NCBI GenBank assembly: GCA_900766865.1
Contig: CAAFXA010000321.1
Coordinates: 1 to 6,161 of the forward strand
Source: an uncultured Akkermansia sp.
GTDB taxonomy: Bacteria > Verrucomicrobiota > Verrucomicrobiia > Verrucomicrobiales > Akkermansiaceae
Direction of reading: 5' to 3'
DNA: 6,161 nucleotides
Under the pieces are notes generated by a model, which was given only the letters and a program-made list of their open reading frames with translations, made no database searches and was not told where the DNA came from. The position numbers and the translations under genes were made by a program. Below are positions 1 through 5,563 of the stretch, in pieces (the first letter of the stretch is position 1; every line of letters starts with the position of its first letter).

Positions 1-582
1 AGTGACAATCTTCAGGAAATCGAGCAGAATTACATGTGCGACCCGGACGCCGACGGCGGCTTCCTCTACACCACGGCAGAGGCTGCCATCAACTGGGTAC
101 AGCAGTACTCCCTGTGGCCCATGCCCATGGGCACCTCCTGCTGCGCTATCGAATACATGGCCAGCTCCTGCTCCCGCTATGACATTTCCCGTTTCGGTTC
201 TGAGGTGAACCGCTACACACCTCACCAGGCAGACTTCATGTTCATCTGCGGCACAATCACCTACAAAATGGCCATGCTCGTACGCCGCATCTGGGACCAG
301 ATGCCCGAGCCCAAGTGGTGCATTGCCTGTGGCGCATGCGCATGCTCCGGCGGCATGTTCCGCTCCTACTCCGTGCTGCAGGGTGTGGACAAGATTGTAC
401 CGGTAGACGTATACATTTCCGGCTGTCCTCCCCGCCCGGAAGCACTCCTGCAGGGCCTCATGACCCTCAAGGAGAAGATTCAGAACACCGAGCACCCGCT
501 CAAGGACTTCTTCAAGACACATGAGCCGCGTGTGGCACAGAATGCCCACACCATCAAAACCAAGATGTCCATTACAGACTGA
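1..582 (+). CDS. nuoB: NADH-quinone oxidoreductase subunit B (NuoB), 5' partial
   Basis: NuoB is the complex I subunit of the hydrophilic arm that carries iron-sulfur cluster N2, the last electron carrier before quinone. The frame is open from base 1, and the ATG at 34 is probably internal because the 11 codons before it read like a normal NuoB N-terminus; the true start is likely just outside the window. Counting from the Met at 34, the N2 ligands are the tandem C36-C37 (GTSCCAIE), C102 (GACACSGG) and C131 ([11 protein letters not shown]). The C37-C102 spacing of 65 and C102-C131 spacing of 29 match E. coli NuoB. The loop before GACA carries extra cysteines C96, C99 and C104 (CIACGACAC), where many homologues have V/I, M and N/S. 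The PEPKW and [14 protein letters not shown] blocks are conserved. nuoC follows after 32 bases, so the two are probably co-transcribed. Identification is very secure. Confidence 0.97.
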   Translation, partial: SDNLQEIEQNYMCDPDADGGFLYTTAEAAINWVQQYSLWPMPMGTSCCAIEYMASSCSRYDISRFGSEVNRYTPHQADFMFICGTITYKMAMLVRRIWDQMPEPKWCIACGACACSGGMFRSYSVLQGVDKIVPVDVYISGCPPRPEALLQGLMTLKEKIQNTEHPLKDFFKTHEPRVAQNAHTIKTKMSITD

Positions 583-614
583 CCCCTTTCCCCCTCAACC
601 GAGAGCTAATCACC

Positions 615-1190
615 ATGGCAGATCTCACCAAACTTCAGACCGAGGCAGCAGAGCGCCTCTGCGCACGTTACCCGCAGATTAGCCGCAAAGAGTTCCGCGG
701 CGATATCACCCTCACCATCTCCCCGGCCGACCTGCTGGAGGCTATGACCTACGCAAAGGATGGTTGCGGGTTCGATATGCTCACCTGCGTCTCCTCCGTG
801 GACAACCTGGGCGAAGAGCCCCGCTTCGAGGTGAACTACACCATTACCCAGGCAGAAACCGGCGCCAACCTTCTGGTGCGCTGCCCCGTCAGCGAGAGCG
901 ACTGTGCCGTCCCCAGCCTGGTGCCCGTATGGCGCTCCGCCAACTGGTTGGAGCGTGAGCAGTACGACCTCATGGGCATCGAGTTCACCGGCCACCCGGA
1001 TCTCCGCCGCATCATGATGTGGGATGGTTACCCCTACCACCCCCTCCGCAAGGACTTCCCTGTAGCCGGCAAGCCCACTGAGCTGCCCGGCGTTGCCTTC
1101 ACAGAAAAAGCCCCCACTGCCGGTGGCCCCTTCACCACCCGTCCGGGAGTGATGACCGCCGGCGAGCGTGAGCCGCGAGCACGCGGTTGA
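615..1190 (+). CDS. nuoC: NADH-quinone oxidoreductase subunit C (NuoC, 30 kDa subunit)
   Basis: NuoC is a cofactor-free subunit of the complex I peripheral arm that packs against NuoB and NuoD on the cytoplasmic side. The 191-residue product has the usual alpha/beta domain. Near residues 112-149 it carries the family signature: LEREQYDLMGI, then FTGHPDLRRI, then YHPLRKDFP. Met replaces the common Phe in the YDxFGI segment. The last 40 or so residues (rich in Gly, Pro and Thr, ending EPRARG) form a flexible tail typical of stand-alone NuoC rather than of the NuoCD fusion. The ATG at 615 is chosen because the protein begins at a normal family position and a weak GAGAG lies 9 bases upstream (601-605). 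It follows nuoB closely, but the next gene is not nuoD. Its TGA is in the same frame as the GTG of the following gene, 15 bases on. Confidence 0.95.
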   Translation: MADLTKLQTEAAERLCARYPQISRKEFRGDITLTISPADLLEAMTYAKDGCGFDMLTCVSSVDNLGEEPRFEVNYTITQAETGANLLVRCPVSESDCAVPSLVPVWRSANWLEREQYDLMGIEFTGHPDLRRIMMWDGYPYHPLRKDFPVAGKPTELPGVAFTEKAPTAGGPFTTRPGVMTAGEREPRARG

Positions 1191-1205
1191 CGCACCAGTA
1201 GCGCA

Positions 1206-1844
1206 GTGAAAACCACCGCCACCAGATTTTGTTGCAAAGCGGCAGCCGTACTTACGGCCGCCGCTTTGACATGTTGCCAGCAGCTCGGGCCAAACGTACT
1301 CAGCGACATTGATTTGGCACGCGCCAGAATTGCCCCCAACCTGCTGCAGCTGGGAGCCCGCAACTGGGTGGTCGTGGCGGACCCCGCTTTTCCCCTTCCC
1401 GCCGGCACAGGCATCGTCAGCATCAACGTCCCGGCCAGCACCATCGACACCTTCCGCGAGGTGCTCGACCTGCTGGAGATAGAAGGCTCCGTCATTCCCC
1501 GCATCTGGGTCAGTCACGAGCTCTCCGTCGTACCGGAGGAACGCGCTCCCGGCATCACAGAACACCGCAAGGCACTGGAGAAGCTCCTTCTCGGCCGCTT
1601 CCATTACGAAATGAACAGCCGGGTCATCGGCATGCAGCTCGCCCAGGCCGCGCGAGACTTCCGCATCCTCTACATCCGCACCAACACACGCCTTCCCTAC
1701 AGCAGTATCGCCATCGAGCTGGACTCCGGTTACTGGAATGCAGATGCCGAAACCGAGGTACAGCAGCGCCTGCAACAGCTCATGCCCCAGCCGGCCCCGG
1801 CAGAAACACCGGCCATCGACATGACCGGCACCATTAACGCCTGA
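1206..1844 (+). CDS. Secreted/lipoprotein-like RbsD/FucU-fold protein, probably catalytically inactive
   Basis: The 212-residue product starts with a basic, hydrophobic export signal (residues 1-23) ending ALTCC. The Cys suggests a lipoprotein, but the -1 Thr makes the lipobox non-canonical. Residues 31-177 resemble the RbsD/FucU sugar mutarotase family: VLSDI at the start, then LLQLGARNWVVVADPAFPLP (compare E. coli RbsD SRLGHTDTLVVCDAGLPIP), and near the end YIRTNTRLPYSSIAIEL (compare VIRSGECSPYANIIL). Asp59 aligns with RbsD Asp28. The catalytic RbsD His20 aligns with Ala51, and the Asn of PYAN is Ser, so mutarotase activity is doubtful. The family normally acts in the cytosol in about 140 residues; this version adds a signal and a Gln/Pro/Ala-rich tail after residue 178. 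The GTG at 1206 is the only sensible start that keeps the whole signal, and it has no clear ribosome binding site. Family assignment is by eye; function unknown. Confidence 0.72.
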   Translation: MKTTATRFCCKAAAVLTAAALTCCQQLGPNVLSDIDLARARIAPNLLQLGARNWVVVADPAFPLPAGTGIVSINVPASTIDTFREVLDLLEIEGSVIPRIWVSHELSVVPEERAPGITEHRKALEKLLLGRFHYEMNSRVIGMQLAQAARDFRILYIRTNTRLPYSSIAIELDSGYWNADAETEVQQRLQQLMPQPAPAETPAIDMTGTINA

Positions 1845-1879
1845 TATCCCCAGCCCTTCCTTCCACATTTCCTCACGCC

Positions 1880-2182
1880 ATGTCCACACTTCCCCCCGAT
1901 CTCGACCCCAAAATCCGCGCCCAGGCCTGGGTGGGAGATGCCATCCTGGCCCTCTATGTGCGCGAGTGGATTCTCTCCTTCCGCGGCGGCATTGATGGTA
2001 AGCTCTTCATCGAATTCACCAGCAACGACTTCCTGCGCCTCACGGGCAACGCCACCGGCGTAGAGGCACAAATCGGCCGCATCTTCAAATCCGATGGGCT
2101 GGAGGCCGCCTACGCATGGATAGAACACAACCTGCGCCCAAAAATGGAGCAGCGCCTCCACACCCTGCGCAAAAAGCACTGA
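1880..2182 (+). CDS. Small RNase III-domain protein (Mini-RNase III-like)
   Basis: This 100-residue protein is little more than a single RNase III catalytic domain. Residues 14-32 (AQAWVGDAILALYVREWIL) match the helix of the RNase III signature, with Asp20 at the metal-binding GDA. Residues 62-68 (EAQIGRI) followed by GLEAA match the second acidic motif, with Glu62. As in Mini-III (MrnC), the two upstream glutamates of classical RNase III are missing (Arg13 and Ala16 there), a Thr stands three residues before Glu62, and there is no double-stranded RNA binding domain. Mini-III matures 23S rRNA in Firmicutes; a similar RNA-processing role is inferred only. The product is about 30-40 residues shorter than typical Mini-III, mostly in the middle. 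The ATG at 1880 lies 35 bases after the previous gene, behind a pyrimidine-rich leader with no Shine-Dalgarno sequence. It is the last gene before a strong terminator. Confidence 0.72.
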   Translation: MSTLPPDLDPKIRAQAWVGDAILALYVREWILSFRGGIDGKLFIEFTSNDFLRLTGNATGVEAQIGRIFKSDGLEAAYAWIEHNLRPKMEQRLHTLRKKH

Positions 2183-2208
2183 CCGCCCGCGCCCCCTTCC
2201 CAATAAAC

Positions 2209-2247
2209 GGCCCGCACCTTCCCGGAAAGTGCGGGCCTTGTTTTCTT
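2209..2247 (+). terminator. Rho-independent terminator, possibly bidirectional
   Basis: A 9-bp GC-rich stem (GGCCCGCAC at 2209-2217 with GTGCGGGCC at 2229-2237) is extended inward by two T-A pairs beyond a C-A mismatch and is closed by a CCCGG loop. The T-rich stretch TTGTTTTCTT follows at 2238-2247. It lies 27 bases after the stop of the RNase III-like gene and ends the nuoB-nuoC unit. The convergent aminopeptidase gene ends at 2268. Read on the - strand, the same stem is followed by GTTTATT, so weaker termination of that gene is possible too. Confidence 0.9.
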
Positions 2248-2267
2248 GCAAGGTGTCTCGGCCGACT

Positions 2268-3569
2268 TTACGCGCCCTTCTGCATCAGCGCCTCAATATC
2301 GGCTACATCCAACGGCGCATTGGGAATGAGGTCCTCCGTCTCTTCGGCACAGATAAGCACATCCGTCTCGATACGAACGCCAATCTTCTCTGCCGGGATG
2401 TAAATGCCCGGTTCGATGGTCCACACCTGGTTCTCTGCAAACACAGGGTCCAGCGGGCCCACATCGTGCACATCAATACCAAGAGAGTGCGACGTACCAT
2501 GCATGAAGTACTTGCGCACGCAGAGCGGGTTCTCCGGGGCAGCATCCACCTCCTCCTGCGTCAGCAGCCCCAGCTTCACCAGCTCAGCCGCCATACGCAC
2601 GCGCACCAGGCGCTCATATTCGCTCTTCTTCAGCCCGGGGCGCATAATGTCGCGGGCATAGCGATGCACAGCCAGACAGGCCTCATACACGGCCTTCTGA
2701 CGCGGCGTATACTTGCCATTGGCCGGCACCGTGCGGGTCATATCGCCGGCGTAGCCACCATACTCGGCACCGATATCAAAGAGAATCAGGTCCCCATCCT
2801 CACAGCACTTGTGGTTGGAGATGTAGTGCAGCACACAGGTATCCGCCCCGGAGGCAATGATGGGCAGGAAGGAGAACTTGCGGGCACGGCGGCGAATGTA
2901 GGCAGCACTCAGCAACGCCTCCATCTCCCACTCCCCCATACCGGGCTTAATGCTGCCAAGCATCTCCACAAAACCCTCGCCGGTAATGCGGCAAGCCTCG
3001 CGCAGCTGGGCAATCTCGGCCTCCGTCTTCACCAGACGCATATTGGCCAGAATCTCATACAGGCTCTTCACCACGGCATCCGGATAGGCCGCCTGCAAAG
3101 CGGCCTGCATGCGGGCATTGCGAGTCTGCACATAGGTATTACGGCGGGGGTGGTTATCCTGCTCCAGCCACAGCTCCTTTGCTGCCGGCACCCACTCCGC
3201 CAGCAGAGCATGGTACTCGCTCGTCCAGCGCACATCCTCAATACCGCACATCTGCGTGGCCGTCTCCTTAGTAAGGCGCGCGCCCTCCCAGATGACAATG
3301 TGCTCATTCGTCTCGCGCAGCAACAGCGTATCCTCGTGGGCTCCATCCTCCGCCACACGCATCAGCAGCACCGTCTCTTCCTGGTCAATACCCGTCAGGT
3401 AGAAAAGATTCGCATTCTGGTGGTGCGCCAGCGTGCCATCAGCATTCGTGGGGTATACATCGTTGGCATGGACTATCACCAGGCTCCCCACAGGCAACTG
3501 CGCGGCCAGTTTATCGCGGCGGTCTACATAAAAATCAGCGGAAATCGGCGTGTATCGGAGCGTATGCAT
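2268..3569 (-). CDS. pepP: Xaa-Pro aminopeptidase (M24B, PepP type)
   Basis: A cytosolic dinuclear-metal aminopeptidase that releases the N-terminal residue from peptides with proline second. Counting from the Met encoded at 3569 (433 residues), an AMP_N domain occupies about 1-165 (HQNANLFYLTGIDQEE) and the pita-bread M24 domain about 170-425. The five metal ligands are visible: D265 (FDIGAE), D276 (GDMTRT), H357 (HGTSHSLG), E386 (IEPGIY) and E401 (RIETDV). The D-D spacing of 11 and H-E spacing of 29 equal those of E. coli PepP. The frame also opens at ATGs at 3587 and 3575. I prefer 3569 because a perfect TATAAT at 3581-3576 would otherwise be coding, and because homologues start just before the RYxPI segment. 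Either way the enzyme is intact. It is convergent with the nuo unit and follows the hexosaminidase gene, but it has its own promoter. Confidence 0.95.
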   Translation of the reverse strand: MHTLRYTPISADFYVDRRDKLAAQLPVGSLVIVHANDVYPTNADGTLAHHQNANLFYLTGIDQEETVLLMRVAEDGAHEDTLLLRETNEHIVIWEGARLTKETATQMCGIEDVRWTSEYHALLAEWVPAAKELWLEQDNHPRRNTYVQTRNARMQAALQAAYPDAVVKSLYEILANMRLVKTEAEIAQLREACRITGEGFVEMLGSIKPGMGEWEMEALLSAAYIRRRARKFSFLPIIASGADTCVLHYISNHKCCEDGDLILFDIGAEYGGYAGDMTRTVPANGKYTPRQKAVYEACLAVHRYARDIMRPGLKKSEYERLVRVRMAAELVKLGLLTQEEVDAAPENPLCVRKYFMHGTSHSLGIDVHDVGPLDPVFAENQVWTIEPGIYIPAEKIGVRIETDVLICAEETEDLIPNAPLDVADIEALMQKGA

Positions 3570-3575
3570 GCACAT

Positions 3576-3603
3576 ATTATACCCCATGCACGAATTTTTG
3601 CAA
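3576..3603 (-). promoter_or_regulatory. Sigma-70-type promoter of the aminopeptidase gene
   Basis: Read on the - strand, TTGCAA (3603-3598) is followed by a 16-base spacer and a perfect TATAAT (3581-3576). The -35 matches TTGACA at four of six positions. The expected +1, seven bases after the last T, is the A at 3569, which is the first base of the chosen ATG. This predicts a leaderless mRNA. It is a sequence-only prediction and the -35 is modest. Confidence 0.62.
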
Positions 3604-3629
3604 GCCCAAGGAGAAATTGGAGACTCTGT

Positions 3630-3641
3630 TTTATCGATAAA
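3630..3641. promoter_or_regulatory. Perfect 12-bp palindrome upstream of the aminopeptidase promoter
   Basis: TTTATCGATAAA is a perfect AT-rich inverted repeat about 27 bases upstream of the predicted -35. Its size and place would suit a dimeric regulator, but no such regulator is encoded here and a chance palindrome is possible. Confidence 0.35.
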
Positions 3642-3679
3642 CGGAAATTTGTCGAAGAGTTGCGAGCCGCAGGCGAGCG

Positions 3680-3719
3680 GAATTTGTGAGCCTCGCCGTC
3701 CGGCGAGGCTCCTGAATTC
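3680..3719. repeat. Long hairpin with 10-bp perfect stem
   Basis: GAGCCTCGCC (3688-3697) and GGCGAGGCTC (3702-3711) form a perfect 10-bp stem with a GTCC loop. Beyond a three-position wobble/mismatch step, GAATT (3680-3684) pairs with AATTC (3715-3719). No T-run follows on either strand, so it is not a standard intrinsic terminator. It could protect the 3' end of the hexosaminidase mRNA or be a REP unit. Confidence 0.75.
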
Positions 3720-3720
3720 G

Positions 3721-3734
3721 GCCTGCCGGCAGGC
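3721..3734. repeat. Perfect 14-bp GC-rich palindrome
   Basis: GCCTGCCGGCAGGC is fully self-complementary. It directly follows the first hairpin, and its last four bases are duplicated (AGGCAGGC). Confidence 0.7.
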
Positions 3735-3740
3735 AGGCTC

Positions 3741-3756
3741 GCGGGCGCCAGCCCGC
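3741..3756. repeat. Short hairpin with 6-bp GC stem
   Basis: GCGGGC (3741-3746) and GCCCGC (3751-3756) pair around the tetraloop GCCA. It is the third inverted repeat of the element. Confidence 0.6.
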
Positions 3757-3768
3757 CGAACTTTCCAC

Positions 3769-3795
3769 TTCGTCCCTCGGAATTCGTCCTTCGCA
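3769..3795. repeat. Tandem pair of 13-base repeats
   Basis: TTCGTCCCTCGGA (3769-3781) and TTCGTCCTTCGCA (3783-3795) agree at 11 of 13 positions with a 14-base period. They form the hexosaminidase-side flank of the palindromic element. Confidence 0.55.
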
Positions 3796-3841
3796 CTTCA
3801 GAAATCGCCCTCCGTGCGAGCCATGCACCTGACTACCGACT

Positions 3842-5479
3842 TCATCTTGCCGGCGTTCCATCCTCGCGCCGGTAATTAATCCCCTGAGCCTCGAACCACG
3901 GGTACTGCCTCAGAATGCGCTGAAGGAACTCATCCGCCTGGCGCAGCTCTGCGGGGCGCCAGGCCACCTCTGCCAGCGCACAGATGCGCGGCACGGTCTG
4001 ATACTCCAGCTTGGAGCCATCGGCAATACTCTCGCTCCAGCAATTAGCCTGCAACCCGATAAGGTGGCGGCGCTGCTCCGGTGTGATACCCTGCGGCACT
4101 GGGTTATAAGAGTACACATGGCGCCAATCCTGCTTTGCCTCCGGCGAGCCGTGCGGCTTGTAACGAGGATCTTGCGGCAGCTTACCCTGGCAGAAATTGA
4201 AGTAGAAATGCGAATCCGGGCTCTGGATAACATCATGCCCCGCCCGCAATGCTCGCAGCAGAGCACTCGGCCGCACCCAGGAACGCCAGTACATCACCAC
4301 GGCATCACCAGGCACCGCTCCATCATCAATAATCTCATCCCACCCCACTATGCGGCGCTCATGCTTCGCCAGCAACTCTGCCATGCGGTGCGTGAACCAG
4401 TGCTGAATCTGCCCGGCATGCCGCATACCCCGGCTCTGCATAAATGCCCGGGCCTGCGCACTCTGCTGCCACTGGTCGCGCGGAGCTTCATCCCCGCCTA
4501 TGTGCACAAACTCCGCCCGCGGGAACAACGCACACACTTCCGCAAACACATCCTCCAGAAAACGCATCGTCACCTCCGTAGGCGCATACGTGTAGGGCAG
4601 CACACCCCAGGTAGTCGCCACACGGGGCGCATAGCCCGGCGCATCAGCATTCCCCAGCTCGGGATAAGCTGCTATAGCCGCAGCAGAATGCCCCGGCACC
4701 TCAATCTCCGGTATCACAATAATCCCCAGGCTGTTGGCATAAGCCACCACATCCCGAATCTCCTCCTGCGTAAAATAAAATGGCTTCGTGGGTGTGCCAT
4801 CCCCCACTTCATGATTCGCCAGCGTAGGCGTCTCCTCCCGGTGCGAACCCACTTCCGTCAGCCGCGGATATTTCTTAATCTCGATGCGCCACCCCTGGTC
4901 ATCGGCCAGATGCCAGTGCAGGCGATTCAGCTTATAGCGAGCCATGATACGCAGCATCTTCTTGGTCTCCTCCACCGTCAGCGGGTGGCGGCAGGGGTCC
5001 AGCATCAACCCTCGGTACGACAGCAGCGGCGCATCCTCCACCTGCATCACCGGCAACGCAGGCCTGCCATCTGCATCCTCCACCACACTCTGCGCAAGTG
5101 TCTGGGCTGCATAATACAGCGCCTGCGGCCCCGCCACACGCAGCTCAATGCCCTGCGGCGTCACAGAAACAGCATACCACTCCTTGTTGTCATTCTTCAC
5201 CTGCTGCACGCTCAGCGCCCCCTCATTCTCCTCCGGCAGCACCTCCAGCCCGGCAGCCATAAGCGCCCGGATGGCCGCACGCCCCATCTCACTGCGGCTC
5301 ACACTGTAGTGCACCTTAATGCCCTCACCCATCGCAAAACCGGGCTTCCCCGACTCCACACTCATGCGGAGCGGCTGCGGTATCACAGCCGGTGCTGTAT
5401 GAACAGCTGCAGATGGAGCAGCCAACAATTGTGCTGCCGTTACAACAGAAGCCAGAATAACAGATATCGATACCTTCAT
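3842..5479 (-). CDS. Exported GH20 beta-N-acetylhexosaminidase
   Basis: A retaining glycoside hydrolase that removes terminal beta-GlcNAc or GalNAc by substrate-assisted catalysis. The frame also opens at a GTG (5491), but the ATG at 5479 gives a clean signal peptide ([20 protein letters not shown], cleavage near 21-26) and 545 residues, a normal length. A GH20b N-terminal domain spans about 30-150 and the TIM barrel about 155-505. Visible active-site elements are [11 protein letters not shown] from R156 (GlcNAc binding), the HLADDQGWR block, PGHSAA (H264), HIGGDE with catalytic D330-E331, YWRSW, and WSE (W481, E483). The usual YxD is YFN (Y426, N428), which may alter contacts at O4/O6. No lipobox or C-terminal sorting tail is seen, so a periplasmic or secreted enzyme is likely. 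Mucin or chitooligosaccharide use is inferred from the family. It diverges from ahcY with its own promoter. Confidence 0.93.
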   Translation of the reverse strand: MKVSISVILASVVTAAQLLAAPSAAVHTAPAVIPQPLRMSVESGKPGFAMGEGIKVHYSVSRSEMGRAAIRALMAAGLEVLPEENEGALSVQQVKNDNKEWYAVSVTPQGIELRVAGPQALYYAAQTLAQSVVEDADGRPALPVMQVEDAPLLSYRGLMLDPCRHPLTVEETKKMLRIMARYKLNRLHWHLADDQGWRIEIKKYPRLTEVGSHREETPTLANHEVGDGTPTKPFYFTQEEIRDVVAYANSLGIIVIPEIEVPGHSAAAIAAYPELGNADAPGYAPRVATTWGVLPYTYAPTEVTMRFLEDVFAEVCALFPRAEFVHIGGDEAPRDQWQQSAQARAFMQSRGMRHAGQIQHWFTHRMAELLAKHERRIVGWDEIIDDGAVPGDAVVMYWRSWVRPSALLRALRAGHDVIQSPDSHFYFNFCQGKLPQDPRYKPHGSPEAKQDWRHVYSYNPVPQGITPEQRRHLIGLQANCWSESIADGSKLEYQTVPRICALAEVAWRPAELRQADEFLQRILRQYPWFEAQGINYRREDGTPAR

Positions 5480-5487
5480 TGCAACGT

Positions 5488-5516
5488 ACACTACACGAGT
5501 TTAGCACATAAGTCAA
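5488..5516 (-). promoter_or_regulatory. Putative promoter of the hexosaminidase gene
   Basis: On the - strand, TTGACT (5516-5511) is followed by a 17-base spacer and TAGTGT (5493-5488). The -35 is strong (five of six) and the -10 is weak (three of six). The expected start falls at about 5481-5479, on or next to the ATG at 5479. The alternative GTG start at 5491 would lie inside the -10, which argues against it. Confidence 0.5.
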
Positions 5517-5524
5517 ACTTAGAA

Positions 5525-5553
5525 TTGACGAATGACGCGCGAAAGGGTACAAT
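5525..5553 (+). promoter_or_regulatory. Sigma-70-type promoter of ahcY
   Basis: TTGACG (5525-5530), a 17-base spacer and TACAAT (5548-5553) match the consensus at five of six positions in each box. The expected start is about 5560-5562, leaving a leader of only 2-4 bases before the ATG at 5564. This leaves no room for an SAH or SAM riboswitch and no space for a Shine-Dalgarno sequence. Its -35 is eight bases from the -35 of the divergent hexosaminidase promoter. Confidence 0.72.
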
Positions 5554-5563
5554 CTCCCCCGAC

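Larger units (their letters stand above)
3642..3822. repeat. REP/BIME-like palindromic intergenic element
   Basis: This 180-base stretch between the hexosaminidase and aminopeptidase genes has no credible gene; short open frames across it show no family resemblance and no consistent codon use. It holds three strong inverted repeats in a row (3680-3719, 3721-3734, 3741-3756), a 13-base tandem pair (3769-3795), and a recurring CGGAATTYGT-like motif at 3642, 3678, 3712 (diverged) and 3778. TGCGAGCC occurs near both ends (3661-3668 and 3815-3822), and its core GCGAGCC is inverted in the middle (GGCTCGC at 3736-3742). This layout recalls repetitive extragenic palindromes; whether it recurs in the genome cannot be judged from one window. 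Confidence 0.6.

Noticed and set aside
1188..1208. Readthrough fusion of NuoC with the RbsD-like protein (same frame, one TGA)
   Set aside because: The downstream protein has its own signal peptide, which makes no sense inside a cytosolic NuoC fusion; the shared frame is probably chance.
606..1889. Long (427-codon) open frame on the - strand across nuoC and the RbsD-like gene
   Set aside because: It is antisense to two well-supported genes, its translation is Gly/Ala/Val-rich without any family motif, and it is a usual by-product of GC-rich codon bias.
2229..3689. Long (486-codon) open frame on the + strand opposite the aminopeptidase
   Set aside because: The - strand frame carries all M24 metal ligands; the + strand product is His/Arg/Leu-rich low-complexity shadow and runs through the terminator arm and promoter.
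3680..3756. Intrinsic terminator for the hexosaminidase gene
   Set aside because: The stems are strong, but no T-tract follows them on the - strand, so standard Rho-independent termination is not supported.
3642..3822. CRISPR array or insertion sequence end
   Set aside because: The repeats are short, imperfect and unevenly spaced with no unique spacers, and there is no transposase gene or clear target duplication.
3524..3879. Small open frames on both strands in the hexosaminidase-aminopeptidase gap
   Set aside because: They read through the palindromes, show no homology-like motifs, and resemble translations of repeat DNA.
5480..5563. SAH/SAM riboswitch upstream of ahcY
   Set aside because: The predicted leader is only 2-4 bases and the whole intergenic region is 84 bases filled by two promoters; no riboswitch-like pairing was seen.
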